Shown: positions 47,901 to 56,622, counted from the stretch's first letter. The stretch: DNA of 64,000 nt from Prevotella sp. (GCA_022511075.1 JAFLSE010000005.1:1-64000); one strand, 5' to 3'. Numbers and translations: made by a program. Notes: generated by a model from the sequence alone, not told the origin.

Positions 47901-49478
47901 GGCATATCGCTCATTTCTCCGCCGCCGCATCACGACATCTATTCAATTGAGGACCTTGCCCAACTCATCTTCGACCTGAAGAACGTGAATCCGTCGGCTG
48001 CCGTGAGTGTTAAACTCGTAGCGGAGAGCGGCGTGGGCACTATTGCCGCTGGTGTGGCAAAGGCAAAGGCAGACCTCATAGTAATATCCGGAGCGGAAGG
48101 CGGCACGGGTGCAAGTCCTGCATCTTCGATGCGCTTTGCAGGTATAAGTCCGGAGATAGGACTTGCCGAGACGCAGCAGACACTGATGAAGAACGGACTG
48201 CGCGGACAAGTGCGCTTGCAAGCTGACGGACAGCTGAAGACTGGTCGCGACGTGATAATGATGGCACTGCTCGGTGCGGAGGAGTTCGGCTTCGGCACAT
48301 CGGTGCTCATTGTGCTCGGTTGCGTGATGATGCGCAAGTGCAACCTCAACACCTGTCCTATGGGTGTGGCAACGCAAGACCCAAAACTGCGCGCGCATTT
48401 CATCGGACACTACAAGTATCTAATAAACTACTTTATGTTCATTGCGCAGGAGGTGCGCGAGTATCTTGCCGAAATGGGATACAAGAGTCTTAACGACATC
48501 GTAGGCCATACGGAACTCGTGGAGATAAAGCCAGCGGTGCGCGATGTGAAAAAGCATTCGCTGCTCGACTTCAGCCGACTGCTACATAAGGAGGACGGAA
48601 CTTGCTCATTGTATCACACCACCGACCAACACCACGAACTCGACTTGGTGCTCGACCAGCAGATAATTCGTTCTTCGCAAAAGGCAATAGACGACGCGCA
48701 GGAAGTAAACCTCGACTACGCCATAAAGAACACCGACCGTGCCTGCGGCACGATGATAAGCGGCTTAGTGGCAAGCAAGTATGGTGAGGCTGGACTGCCC
48801 GAAAACACCATAAACATTAAGTTCAAGGGTTCGGCAGGACAGAGTTTCGGAGCATTCTTGGTAAACGGCATCAGTTTCAAACTCGAAGGCGAGGCTAACG
48901 ACTATTTCGGCAAAGGACTTTCCGGCGGTCGCATAGCCATACTGCCTCCGGTGCGCAGCAATTTCTCTGCCGAGGACAACATCATTGCCGGCAACACGGG
49001 TCTTTATGGCGCTACCACTGGCGAACTTTATGTAAACGGCAAGGTGGGCGAGCGTTTTGCTGTGCGCAACTCAGGTGCCATAGCCGTGATAGAGGGCGCA
49101 GGCGACCACTGCTGCGAGTATATGACAGGCGGTCGCGTGGTGGTGCTCGGCAAGACGGGGCGCAACTTTGCTGCCGGTATGAGCGGAGGAGTGGCGTATA
49201 TCTGGGACAAGGATCACGATTTCGACTATTACTGCAATATGGATATGGTGGAGATTAACCTTGTGGAGGATAACAATTACCGCAAGGAACTGCACGAGTT
49301 GATACGCCAGCACTATCTCTATACAGGCTCGAAACTCGCACGCACGATGCTCGACGACTGGAACCGCTACGTTGAGGATTTCATTCAGGTAGTGCCTATC
49401 GAGTACAAGCGAGTGCTACAGGAAGAGCAGATGCGAAAATTGCAGCAGAAAATCGCAGATATGCAGAGAGACTATTAA
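44979..49478 (+). CDS. gltB: Glutamate synthase large subunit
   Basis: The 1499-residue alpha subunit of NADPH-GOGAT, which moves the amide of glutamine to 2-oxoglutarate. Residues 1-22 are a short propeptide. Cleavage would expose the catalytic Cys23 of the class II amidotransferase domain (DACGVGMVV). The central and FMN domains follow, with the Gly-rich SGAEGGTGASPASS block and the 3Fe-4S cysteines in CVMMRKCNLNTCPMG. The C-terminal GXGXG beta-helix ends the protein. The start could also be Met5 or Met9. gltD follows after 50 nt. Confidence 0.97.
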   Translation: MINLMQQNMGKGLYNAEYEHDACGVGMVVNIHGNKSHELVDNALKVLENMRHRGAEGADGRTGDGAGIMLQIPHEFILLQGIPVPEKGKYGTGLVFLPKDEVQQSEILSIMIEEVEREGLSLMHLRNVPTNPECLGASALSVEPAIKQVFITGVSDDKVPTFERTLYVIRKKIEKRVDNKDFYICSLSSRNIVYKGMLSSMQVRSYFPDLTNNYFTSGLALVHSRFSTNTFPTWSLAQPFRLLAHNGEINTIRGNRGWMQARESVLNSGALGDIKQITPIVQKGMSDSASLDNVFEFFVMSGLSLPHAMSLMVPESFNDKNPISEDLKAFYEYHSILMEPWDGPAALLFSDGRFAGGMLDRNGLRPARYTITKNDTMVVASEVGVMDFEPSEVAEKGRLEPGKILLIDTQEGKIYYDGEIKEKLAGEHPYRQWLNTNRIQLEKLKSGRKVVNGIDDLVRKEVLFGYGEEDVDGTIVPMAINGVEPTAAMGNDTPLAVLSDKPQIFFNYFRQQFAQVTNPAIDSIREELVMSLTEYIGRVGSGILQPDENNCKMVRLPHPILNNTQLDILCNIRYKGFNTVKLPILFECEKGEAGLREALDELCKKAAQSVDEGFNYIILTDRDVDERHAAIPSLLAVSAVHHYLISVGKRVQTALIVESGEIRETMHAALLLGYGASAICPYMTFAILDDLVRRGKIQEDYGTAEKNYIKAVKKGLFKIMAKMGISTIRSYRGAKIFESIGLSESLLKNYFGTETSTIGGIGLETIAADAIRLHDNAFSKKLNTDFLPNLGQFHYRKDGIQHAWNPETISKLQLATRLGDYAKFKEFSKAVDEKESPIFIRDFFGFKRNPISIDEVEPAEEIVKHFVAGAMSFGALSKEAHEAICLAMNAIGARSNTGEGGEDNERFHSTFDGISLCSKTKQVASGRFGVTTEYLVNAEEIQIKVAQGAKPGEGGQLPGFKVNEIIAKTRHSIPGISLISPPPHHDIYSIEDLAQLIFDLKNVNPSAAVSVKLVAESGVGTIAAGVAKAKADLIVISGAEGGTGASPASSMRFAGISPEIGLAETQQTLMKNGLRGQVRLQADGQLKTGRDVIMMALLGAEEFGFGTSVLIVLGCVMMRKCNLNTCPMGVATQDPKLRAHFIGHYKYLINYFMFIAQEVREYLAEMGYKSLNDIVGHTELVEIKPAVRDVKKHSLLDFSRLLHKEDGTCSLYHTTDQHHELDLVLDQQIIRSSQKAIDDAQEVNLDYAIKNTDRACGTMISGLVASKYGEAGLPENTINIKFKGSAGQSFGAFLVNGISFKLEGEANDYFGKGLSGGRIAILPPVRSNFSAEDNIIAGNTGLYGATTGELYVNGKVGERFAVRNSGAIAVIEGAGDHCCEYMTGGRVVVLGKTGRNFAAGMSGGVAYIWDKDHDFDYYCNMDMVEINLVEDNNYRKELHELIRQHYLYTGSKLARTMLDDWNRYVEDFIQVVPIEYKRVLQEEQMRKLQQKIADMQRDY

Positions 49479-49528
49479 GCATAGGTAATAATTATGCATT
49501 ATGCATTCTTAATATATGAATTATAGAA

Positions 49529-50872
49529 ATGGGAAACCCTAAAGCATTTTTGACAATACACCGCCAAGAGGCGGGATATCGCCCTGTACACGACCGTATT
49601 CACGACTTCGGTGAGGTGGAACAGACATTGAACAGCAAAGAACGTCGTGAGCAGGCATCGCGCTGTATGGACTGCGGAGTGCCTTTCTGCCATTGGGCTT
49701 GTCCGCTCGGAAACAAACCGCCGGAGTGGAACGACGCTCTCTACAAGGGCGACTATGAACTGGCATACCGCCTGCTCAATGCCACTAACGACTTCCCTGA
49801 GTTTACGGGGCGTGTGTGTCCTGCCCTTTGCGAAAAGGCGTGTGTGCTCAATCTCACCGTGCACGAGCCTACCACCAACCGTGAGGACGAGGCTGCCATT
49901 ACCGAGATGGCTTTCCAAGAGAATTTCGTCAGGGTGGAAGTGCCAGAACGCAACGGCAAGAGCGTGGCTGTAATCGGTGCAGGTCCTGCTGGGCTTGCCA
50001 CTGCCAACCAACTGAACAAAAAGGGCTACAAGGTTACGATATTTGAGAAGATGGAGGCTGCCGGCGGTCTGCTCCGCTATGGCATTCCCAACTTCAAACT
50101 CAACAAGGCTATCATCGACCGCCGTATGAAGGTGCTCGAGGCAGAGGGTATAGAGTTCCGTTTCGGCGAGACAATCACCGAGGACAACCTGCCCGAAGGT
50201 TTCGACGCATACGTCATAGCCACCGGCACACCAGTGGCACGCGACCTGCCTATCCCTGGACGCGACCTCAAAGGCGTGCATTTTGCATTGGAGATACTCA
50301 GTCAGCAAAACCGCATACTTTCAGGCATCGAGTTCTCCAAGGACGAGATTATAACCGCCAAGGGCAAGGACGTGCTTGTAATCGGTGGTGGCGACACCGG
50401 CAGCGACTGCATTGGCACTGCCCACCGTCAGCGTTGCAAGAGCGTAACGCAGATAGAGATAATGCCCAAGCCCGTGGAAGGACACGTAGACCCGCAGAAT
50501 CCGTGGCCAGGCTATCCTCGTACCCTCAAGACAACATCCAGTCACGAAGAAGGCTGCACCCGCCGATGGAACATCAACTCATTGGAGTTTATCGGCAAGG
50601 ACGGCAAACTCATTGGTGTGCGCGTGCAGGAAATAGAGTGGGTGCCCAATCCCGAAGGTGGCAGACCGCAGATGGTTGCCAAGGGCGAGCCCGAAGTAAT
50701 AAAGTGCGAACTTGCCCTGCTTGCCATGGGCTTCCTTAAGCCTGAGCACACAGCCAGTGCCGAAAACGTATTCTTTGCCGGCGATGCCGCCACAGGTCAG
50801 AGCCTCGTTGTGCGTGCAATGGCAAGCGGCCACGATGTAGCGGAAAGGGTAGATGAATATTTAAGCAAATAG
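49529..50872 (+). CDS. gltD: Glutamate synthase small subunit
   Basis: A 447-residue flavoprotein that feeds electrons from NADPH to GltB. N-terminal iron-sulfur cysteines are in CMDCGVPFCHWACPLGN (about 42-58) and later in CPALCEKAC. The FAD motif is GAGPAGLATANQLNKKG (about 150-166). The NADPH motif is VIGGGDTGSDCIG. Full length. The last 203 nt are duplicated at 52608-52810 beyond an inserted Fic gene. No native-looking terminator follows this copy, so its 3' end may have been supplied by the insertion. Confidence 0.96.
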   Translation: MGNPKAFLTIHRQEAGYRPVHDRIHDFGEVEQTLNSKERREQASRCMDCGVPFCHWACPLGNKPPEWNDALYKGDYELAYRLLNATNDFPEFTGRVCPALCEKACVLNLTVHEPTTNREDEAAITEMAFQENFVRVEVPERNGKSVAVIGAGPAGLATANQLNKKGYKVTIFEKMEAAGGLLRYGIPNFKLNKAIIDRRMKVLEAEGIEFRFGETITEDNLPEGFDAYVIATGTPVARDLPIPGRDLKGVHFALEILSQQNRILSGIEFSKDEIITAKGKDVLVIGGGDTGSDCIGTAHRQRCKSVTQIEIMPKPVEGHVDPQNPWPGYPRTLKTTSSHEEGCTRRWNINSLEFIGKDGKLIGVRVQEIEWVPNPEGGRPQMVAKGEPEVIKCELALLAMGFLKPEHTASAENVFFAGDAATGQSLVVRAMASGHDVAERVDEYLSK

Positions 50873-50913
50873 GATTCCTAAATTGATATAAAAATCCTTT
50901 ATAGGGATATCAT

Positions 50914-50938
50914 TATCTATCCATCATCCAGATAGATA
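50914..50938. other. Small hairpin after gltD
   Basis: TATCTATC and GATAGATA are inverted copies with a 9-nt loop in the gap between gltD and the Fic gene. No T-run follows, so it is a weak terminator at best. Confidence 0.35.
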
Positions 50939-50942
50939 TTAA

Positions 50943-50992
50943 TTGCTAATTCTTGCTAATTTTGCAAAAACTTGCAAGAATTAGCAAGAATT
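50943..50992. promoter_or_regulatory. Phased TTGCWA repeats and 12-bp dyad upstream of the Fic gene
   Basis: TTGCTA or TTGCAA begins at 50943, 50953, 50962 and 50972, and the reverse form TAGCAA at 50982, about one helical turn apart. AATTCTTGCTAA (50948-50959) and TTAGCAAGAATT (50981-50992) are perfect inverted copies. The cluster ends 15 nt before the -7 box and covers the -33 region. This is a likely operator, possibly for the helix-turn-helix end of the Fic protein itself (inference). Confidence 0.6.
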
Positions 50993-51006
50993 TCTAAAAA
51001 TATTTG

Positions 51007-51014
51007 TATCTTTG
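51007..51014 (+). promoter_or_regulatory. -7 element of the Fic gene
   Basis: TATCTTTG, 25 nt before the ATG at 51040. No TTTG at the usual distance; the inverted repeats occupy that place. Confidence 0.6.
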
Positions 51015-51039
51015 CAGATAAAATAATATATAAGGAATA

Positions 51040-52326
51040 ATGATAGAACTACCACCTAAAATAGATGCTGAAGTCTTTATTCAGGCACTGACGAAAGAAA
51101 TGCCTGAAAATATTCGTAGTATCGTTGACAAGATTAACAATGACTATGAGTATTGGGATAAGGTAAAATACCAACCACTTCCAGAAAGGTGTACGCCGCA
51201 ATTATTGTGGACATACGTCAAGGCATCACGATTGCGTGGTATGGTAAACGTTTGGAATAAGTACGGACTTAAATTTTGCGTTACAAGTCAGATGCAGCGT
51301 CTATGCCATGAGTTTGACATGCTTTTTGGTAGCTTTTGGTCAACTGACAACGATACCCAAAGTGTGGAAAAGAAATATTATCTGGCAAGTTCTTTGATGG
51401 AGGAAGCCATCTATTCCAGTCAGATGGAAGGGGCATCCACAACTCGTATTGTGGCAAAGGATATGCTGCGGAAAAAAAAGTCGCCGCAGAACAAATCGCA
51501 GCAGATGATAGTCAACAACTATGCGACAATCCAATATATCACTCAGCATAGGAATGAACCTCTGACGGAAGAAAGTTTGCTATACATTCATCGGTTGATG
51601 ACGGAAAACACGCTTGACAATCCTGACAATGCCGGGCGTTTCAGGACAAACGATGATGTGGTTGTAGTAGATATGACATCCAGCGAGGTGATCTATACAC
51701 CACCGTCACACAAAGAAATACCAGAGTTTGTTGAGTCGCTTTGCGATATGTTCAACAACGACAACCAGCGCACTTTCATCCATCCCATTATCAAAGGCAT
51801 CATCATTCATTATATGCTGGCTTATATGCACCCGTTTGTAGACGGAAACGGACGCACGGCACGCGCGCTGTTCTATTGGTATATGCTGAAAGAGAACTAT
51901 TGGCTTACGGAGTATATGTCTATATCGAGAGTCATCGCAAGGTCGAAAAACACATACGAAAAGACTTTCCGCTATAGCGAAAACGATGATAACGACATTG
52001 GCTACTTTGTGGCATATAATCTTCGGGCATTGAAAATCTCTTTTGAGCAACTGACAGCCTATATCCGCAGAAAGCAACAGGAGAAAAAGGCTGCAAGCGC
52101 ATTCATGGCTATGGGCAATATCAATCAGAGGCAGGCAATGGTGCTCCAACGATTGACAGAAGAGCCAGATGCCATACTAACCGTGAAAGATGTGCAAGAG
52201 CAATTTTCCGTGTCATCTATGACCGCAAGAAAAGACCTTACCGAATTAGTCCTACAAGGCTTTTTAAACGAGATAGCTATCAACAAGGTTACTCGTGGAT
52301 ATATCAAAAAGAGAAAGGAGGACTAA
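51040..52326 (+). CDS. Fic family protein with C-terminal winged helix
   Basis: A 428-residue Fic protein. The Fic catalytic motif HPFVDGNGRTAR is complete at 264-275, so AMP-transfer (or similar) to target proteins is likely. An inhibitory-helix motif of the (S/T)xxxE(G/N) type is seen as SSQMEG at 126-131, upstream of the core, which makes it a class II, self-inhibited Fic. The C-terminal ~70 residues form a helix-turn-helix (VKDVQEQFSVSSMTARKDL). The gene lies between gltD and a broken hsdS piece. It is more AT-rich than gltBD and has its own promoter, so it looks horizontally acquired. Confidence 0.93.
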   Translation: MIELPPKIDAEVFIQALTKEMPENIRSIVDKINNDYEYWDKVKYQPLPERCTPQLLWTYVKASRLRGMVNVWNKYGLKFCVTSQMQRLCHEFDMLFGSFWSTDNDTQSVEKKYYLASSLMEEAIYSSQMEGASTTRIVAKDMLRKKKSPQNKSQQMIVNNYATIQYITQHRNEPLTEESLLYIHRLMTENTLDNPDNAGRFRTNDDVVVVDMTSSEVIYTPPSHKEIPEFVESLCDMFNNDNQRTFIHPIIKGIIIHYMLAYMHPFVDGNGRTARALFYWYMLKENYWLTEYMSISRVIARSKNTYEKTFRYSENDDNDIGYFVAYNLRALKISFEQLTAYIRRKQQEKKAASAFMAMGNINQRQAMVLQRLTEEPDAILTVKDVQEQFSVSSMTARKDLTELVLQGFLNEIAINKVTRGYIKKRKED

Positions 52327-52607
52327 ACGGCAGACTACAAGCGTTTAGACGATTATATCAGAGAGGTGAATGTTCGTAATCAAGAGTTGAAGGTTACGAA
52401 TTTGCAGGGATTAAGTATGACAAAACAATTCCGCCCTTCAACATCAAACATTGTTGGTGTTGATTTAAGTAAATATAAGGTTATCAACAAAATTTGATAC
52501 TATGTCGGTTATTCGTGTGCCTAAAGGTCCTATCGTGAATGAATACACAAGAAGATCCCATTATAGTATCACCTGCATATATAACATTTAAATGTATTGA
52601 TTCAGAA
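52327..52607 (+). pseudogene. Decayed 5' fragment of a type I restriction specificity gene (hsdS)
   Basis: Directly after the Fic stop the frame reads TADYKRLDDYIREVNVRNQE, LKVTNLQGLSMTKQF and VGVDLSKYKVINKI, the start of an HsdS target-recognition domain. The expected ATG is ACG (52327-52329). The frame ends at a stop at 52495. Further on, in another frame, NTQEDPIIVSPAYITFKCID (ending at about 52605) is also HsdS-like. The gene is cut exactly where the gltD copy begins. Type I loci often carry a Fic gene before hsdS, so both pieces probably come from one restriction island. Confidence 0.75.
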
Positions 52608-52810
52608 AGATGGTTGCCAAGGGCGAGCCCGAAATCATAAAGTGCGAACTTGCCCTGCTTGCCATGGGCTTCCTTAAGCCTGAGCATACAGCCAATGCCG
52701 AAAACGTATTCTTTGCCGGCGATGCCGCCACAGGTCAGAGCCTCGTTGTGCGTGCAATGGCAAACGGCCACGATGTAGCGGAAAGGGTAGATGAATATTT
52801 AAACAGATAG
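52608..52810 (+). pseudogene. Second copy of the gltD 3' end
   Basis: These 203 nt match 50670-50872 without gaps; I count seven differences. The frame stays open to the same TAG, and the coded changes are conservative (Val-Ile, three Ser-Asn, Lys-Arg). An ATG at 52610 is in frame but no ribosome-binding context is evident, and the 66-residue piece lacks the FAD and iron-sulfur regions. Similarity begins in AGATGG and ends with TAGG. This is most likely the original 3' end of gltD, displaced by the insertion. Confidence 0.88.
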
Positions 52811-52840
52811 GGTTGTTCATATGAACAACCCTTTTCTTTC
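52809..52840 (+). terminator. Terminator of the original gltBD operon
   Basis: AGGGTTGTTCAT and ATGAACAACCCT form a perfect 12-bp palindrome (52809-52832) that overlaps the stop codon of the gltD copy and is followed by TTTCTTTC. It belongs with the outer gltD copy. Confidence 0.8.
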
Positions 52841-52870
52841 AAATCATAATTTGATTGATATAGCTTCTCA

Positions 52871-54025
52871 CTAAAGCAATGCCTTTATTGCCTGTTCTAT
52901 GTCGGTAATCTGCTGTGAACGACTTTTCAGGTTGTTGTCGCGGTCAATAAGGAAAAACTCGGGCACAGCCTGTACGTTATAGACACTGACGAAAGAAGAC
53001 TGAATGCCGTTCTCGTCGCGCACACTAATCCACGGCAGGGCTGCTGTCTGCTGCTTCCAGAAATGTTCGTTGGGGTCGAGCGACACCTGATAAATCTCCA
53101 AGCCCTGCGAATGATATTTGTTGTAAAGTTCGCGCAGGAGCAATATGCGTTTTGGGGAGTCTTCCATGGCAAAGACATGGAAGTCAAGAAGTACAACCTT
53201 GCCTTTCAGTTCAGTGAGGCTGCGCATTTGTCCTTTGTTGTCGGGAAGTTGGATGTCGATAAGTCCTGTGGTAGACACTTTGTTGATATCTATTTCAGGA
53301 ACATTGTTGTTGGCATCCACAATGCGCTGCGTCTTCATTCCCTCCAAGGCTATGTTGTGCAGGTTTTCGCCACGCACCGCACCGGGATAGTATGTGTCCC
53401 AACTTGTTGCCACGGCTGCGAACGCCTTCATGTCGTCGCGGAAGTGGCGAGGGTTGAATATGAGCATATTGCCGAGCGTCTGGAACAAGGCAAAATAAGA
53501 TGACGATGCAGCCGGATTTTTGTAGATGTAGTTGTTGGCAACATCCTGCTTGTAAAGGTCTATGAGGTGCAGTATACTGTCGTTTGCCTCGTCGATTCCG
53601 AGCGAAGGATTTGCCTGAATAGCCTGCGCCTTCTGGTGCAGTTCTATCTGTTTGAGTGTCAGCTCCTTTATGCGTTGGCAATCGTCAGAGCCGCTAATCT
53701 CGTAGTTGTTTGCCATTGTGGGATATGCAGCCTTAACGGTGACGGTCTCCGTAGAGTCGATGGATATGTTTATTATTTGGTCGGCAATGCGCAGGCGGTA
53801 GAATTCGGGTGCATCGTTGGCAGCGCAGGCAAAGTTGAAATTGCCGTCCTTGCCAAGTTTTGCAGAATCCATTACTACGATTTTGTCAACTCCTACGTTT
53901 TCAAGATAGAGTAGGGAGTCTTCTGCTTCGGTTATGTTGCCTTCCACGTGAAATTTCCTGTCGTTGCAGGATACTATCGACACCGCCGCAAGTGCTATGG
54001 CGGCAGCCTTGAAAATTGTGTTCAT
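52871..54025 (-). CDS. DUF4369/thioredoxin-fold lipoprotein lacking CxxC
   Basis: A 384-residue lipoprotein (lipobox with Cys20 in SIVSC) with an N-terminal DUF4369 beta domain (about 25-115), a helical middle, and a TlpA/AhpC-like thioredoxin domain from about 250. The redox site is lost: the strand LKGKVVLLDFHVF is followed by AMEDSPKRI, where TlpA-like proteins have a WCxPC motif. AVPEFFLIDRD preserves the cis-Pro region. It is thus probably a binding or structural protein rather than a reductase. It ends about 40 nt from the gltBD terminator, convergently. Confidence 0.85.
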   Translation of the reverse strand: MNTIFKAAAIALAAVSIVSCNDRKFHVEGNITEAEDSLLYLENVGVDKIVVMDSAKLGKDGNFNFACAANDAPEFYRLRIADQIINISIDSTETVTVKAAYPTMANNYEISGSDDCQRIKELTLKQIELHQKAQAIQANPSLGIDEANDSILHLIDLYKQDVANNYIYKNPAASSSYFALFQTLGNMLIFNPRHFRDDMKAFAAVATSWDTYYPGAVRGENLHNIALEGMKTQRIVDANNNVPEIDINKVSTTGLIDIQLPDNKGQMRSLTELKGKVVLLDFHVFAMEDSPKRILLLRELYNKYHSQGLEIYQVSLDPNEHFWKQQTAALPWISVRDENGIQSSFVSVYNVQAVPEFFLIDRDNNLKSRSQQITDIEQAIKALL

Positions 54026-54078
54026 CTTATGCTATGTTGTTAAATGTCGTTTATTGCCTAAAAAGCGTTTTATGGGCG

Positions 54079-54086
54079 CAAAGTTA
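54079..54086 (-). promoter_or_regulatory. Candidate -7 element for the DUF4369 lipoprotein gene
   Basis: TAACTTTG on the minus strand, about 54 nt upstream of the start codon. The -33 box is not clear. Confidence 0.5.
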
Positions 54087-54148
54087 CTACTTTTTTACGA
54101 AATATCTCCCATAAAACATAAATAAATCATAAATATTTGCACCGAATG

Positions 54149-54179
54149 TTGGCTATTACACATATTTTTACTAACTTTG
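54149..54179 (+). promoter_or_regulatory. Promoter of pnp
   Basis: TTG at 54149-54151 and TAACTTTG at 54172-54179, spaced by 20 nt. The leader before the ATG at 54225 would be about 40 nt. Confidence 0.75.
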
Positions 54180-54224
54180 TCCGATTTTTGATGTAAACGA
54201 AACAATAAAGTTTAAAAAATTTAG

Positions 54225-56555
54225 ATGAACGTAATTACAAAAACAATTTCATTGCCTGATGGAAGAGTCATCAGCATTGAGACTGGAAAGGTGGCAAAAC
54301 AGACCGACGGATCTTGCGTGCTCCGTATGGGCAACACAGTTCTGCTCGCCACTGTTTGTGCTGCCAAAGATGCAGTTCCAGGTACAGATTTTATGCCTCT
54401 GCAGGTGGACTACAGAGAGCAGTATGCCGCCGCAGGGCGTTTCCCCGGCGGATTCACGAAGCGCGAAGGCAAGGCTGGCGACAACGAGATTCTTACATCT
54501 CGCTTGGTTGACCGTGTGCTCCGCCCCTTGTTCCCTTCCAACTTTCATGCCGAAGTATTTGTTAATGTCATGCTGCTGTCGGCAGACGGCGTAGACCAGC
54601 CGGATGCCCTTGCAGGCTTTGCAGCCTCAGCAGCCCTTGCATGTTCAGATATTCCCTTCGAGTGCCCTATCAGTGAGGTGCGCGTGGCGCGTGTGAATGG
54701 TGAGTATATCATAAACCCAACATTCCAGCAGATGGCAGATGCCGACATGGACATCATGGTCGGTGCATCGGCAGAGAACATCATGATGGTTGAGGGTGAG
54801 ATGAAGGAAGTTTCGGAGCAGGATATGATTGGCGCTCTCAAGGCTGCCATGGCTGCCATCAAACCGATGTGCGAACTTCAGGTTGAATTGTCAAAGGAAC
54901 TCGGTACTGATGTTAAGCGCGAGTACGACCACGAGGTTAATGATGAGGAACTTCGTGAGCAGATGAACAAGGAACTCTATCAGCCGGCATACGACGTTAC
55001 GAAGCAGGCTCTCGAGAAGCATGCACGCGCGGAGGCTTTCGAGAAGATTCTCGAGGACTTCAAGGAGGCATACACCGCTGCACACGCAGATATGACGGAG
55101 GACGAACTGGAAGAGAAGTATGCAATGATGGACCGCTACTATCACGATGTAGAGCGCGATGCCATGCGCCGTTGCATTCTTGACGAGGGCATTCGCCTCG
55201 ATGGTCGCAAGACTGACGAGATTCGCCCGATATGGTGCGAGGCTTCTCCGCTGCCAATGCCACACGGAAGTTCTCTCTTCACCCGTGGCGAGACACAGGC
55301 ACTTGCCACATGTACGCTCGGTACGAAACTCGACGAGAAACTTGTTGACGACGTGCTCGACAAGAGTTATATGCGATTCCTGCTGCACTACAACTTCCCA
55401 CCGTTCTGTACTGGTGAGGCAAAGGCACAGCGCGGCGTAGGTCGTCGTGAGATTGGTCATGGACACTTGGCTTGGCGTGGTCTGAAGGGTCAGATACCCG
55501 AGGATTTCCCATACACCGTGCGCCTCGTATCGCAGATTCTTGAGTCAAACGGCTCTTCTTCAATGGCTACCGTTTGCGCAGGTACACTCGCCCTTATGGA
55601 TGCAGGTGTTCCTATGAAGAAGCCAGTGAGCGGCATCGCTATGGGACTCATCAAGAACCCGGGAGAAGACAAGTATGCAGTGCTCTCAGATATTCTCGGC
55701 GACGAGGACCACTTGGGCGACATGGACTTCAAGACCACTGGAACAAAAGACGGACTCACAGCCACACAGATGGATATCAAGTGCGACGGTCTTTCATTCG
55801 AGATTCTTGAAAAGGCTCTCATGCAGGCAAAGGCTGGTCGTGAGCATATCCTCGGCAAACTCACCGACACGTTGGCAGAGCCTCGCAGCGAGATGAAGCC
55901 ACAAGTACCTCGCATCGTTACGATAGAGATACCGAAGGAGTTCATCGGTGCTGTGATTGGTCCTGGCGGAAAGATTATACAGCAGATGCAGGAAGATACC
56001 GACACCATAATAACAATCGACGAGACCGACGGAGTGGGCAAGGTGCAGATTAGCGGTCCTAACAAGGAGGCTATCGAGAGCGCTATTGCCAAGATTAAGT
56101 CTATCGTGGCTATTCCAGAGGTTGGCGAGGTTTACGAAGGCACTGTCCGCTCTATCATGCCATACGGCTGCTTCGTGGAGATTATGCCGGGCAAGGACGG
56201 ATTGCTGCATATCTCGGAGATTGACTGGCGTCGTCTCGAGACCGTTGAGGAAGCCGGCTTGAAGGAAGGCGACAAGATTACGGTTAAGTTGTTGGAGATT
56301 GACCCAAAGACGGGCAAGTATAAATTGTCTCATCGTGTGTTGGTTGAGAAGCCAGAAGGATATGTGGAGCGCCCTGCCCGTGGCGAGCGTCGTCCTCGTC
56401 CTGAGCGTGGTGAGCGCCGCCCTCGTCCTGAACGCGGTGAGCGTCGTCCTCGTCCAGAGCGTCACGACCACAACGTTAATGCAAATGACGAGTATCACGA
56501 GCCGACAAGTGAGCCAAAAGATTTTAATGACTCGCTTGATAACCTCGATTTCTAA
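54225..56555 (+). CDS. pnp: Polyribonucleotide nucleotidyltransferase (PNPase)
   Basis: The 776-residue phosphorolytic 3'-5' exoribonuclease of mRNA decay. Two RNase PH domains are visible ([20 protein letters not shown] in the first; [16 protein letters not shown] opening the second), followed by a KH domain ([18 protein letters not shown]) and an S1 domain ([20 protein letters not shown]). The C-terminal tail has tandem copies of the nine-residue unit RGERRPRPE (near 713-746), a basic low-complexity extension probably binding RNA or degradosome partners. A strong terminator follows. Confidence 0.97.
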   Translation: MNVITKTISLPDGRVISIETGKVAKQTDGSCVLRMGNTVLLATVCAAKDAVPGTDFMPLQVDYREQYAAAGRFPGGFTKREGKAGDNEILTSRLVDRVLRPLFPSNFHAEVFVNVMLLSADGVDQPDALAGFAASAALACSDIPFECPISEVRVARVNGEYIINPTFQQMADADMDIMVGASAENIMMVEGEMKEVSEQDMIGALKAAMAAIKPMCELQVELSKELGTDVKREYDHEVNDEELREQMNKELYQPAYDVTKQALEKHARAEAFEKILEDFKEAYTAAHADMTEDELEEKYAMMDRYYHDVERDAMRRCILDEGIRLDGRKTDEIRPIWCEASPLPMPHGSSLFTRGETQALATCTLGTKLDEKLVDDVLDKSYMRFLLHYNFPPFCTGEAKAQRGVGRREIGHGHLAWRGLKGQIPEDFPYTVRLVSQILESNGSSSMATVCAGTLALMDAGVPMKKPVSGIAMGLIKNPGEDKYAVLSDILGDEDHLGDMDFKTTGTKDGLTATQMDIKCDGLSFEILEKALMQAKAGREHILGKLTDTLAEPRSEMKPQVPRIVTIEIPKEFIGAVIGPGGKIIQQMQEDTDTIITIDETDGVGKVQISGPNKEAIESAIAKIKSIVAIPEVGEVYEGTVRSIMPYGCFVEIMPGKDGLLHISEIDWRRLETVEEAGLKEGDKITVKLLEIDPKTGKYKLSHRVLVEKPEGYVERPARGERRPRPERGERRPRPERGERRPRPERHDHNVNANDEYHEPTSEPKDFNDSLDNLDF

Positions 56556-56585
56556 TCGACAGGCATAAGCAATAAAACGATACGG

Positions 56586-56622
56586 CTCTTGCAGGAGGCA
56601 TGCTTCTTGCAAGAGTTTTTTT
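56586..56622 (+). terminator. Rho-independent terminator of pnp
   Basis: CTCTTGCA (56586-56593) and TGCAAGAG (56608-56615) pair around a 14-nt loop and are followed by seven T. A textbook terminator, about 30 nt after the pnp stop. Confidence 0.9.

Noticed and set aside
52610..52810. Independent small gene encoding 66 residues
   Set aside because: It is the tail of gltD without the functional domains and is best explained as a duplicated gene end.
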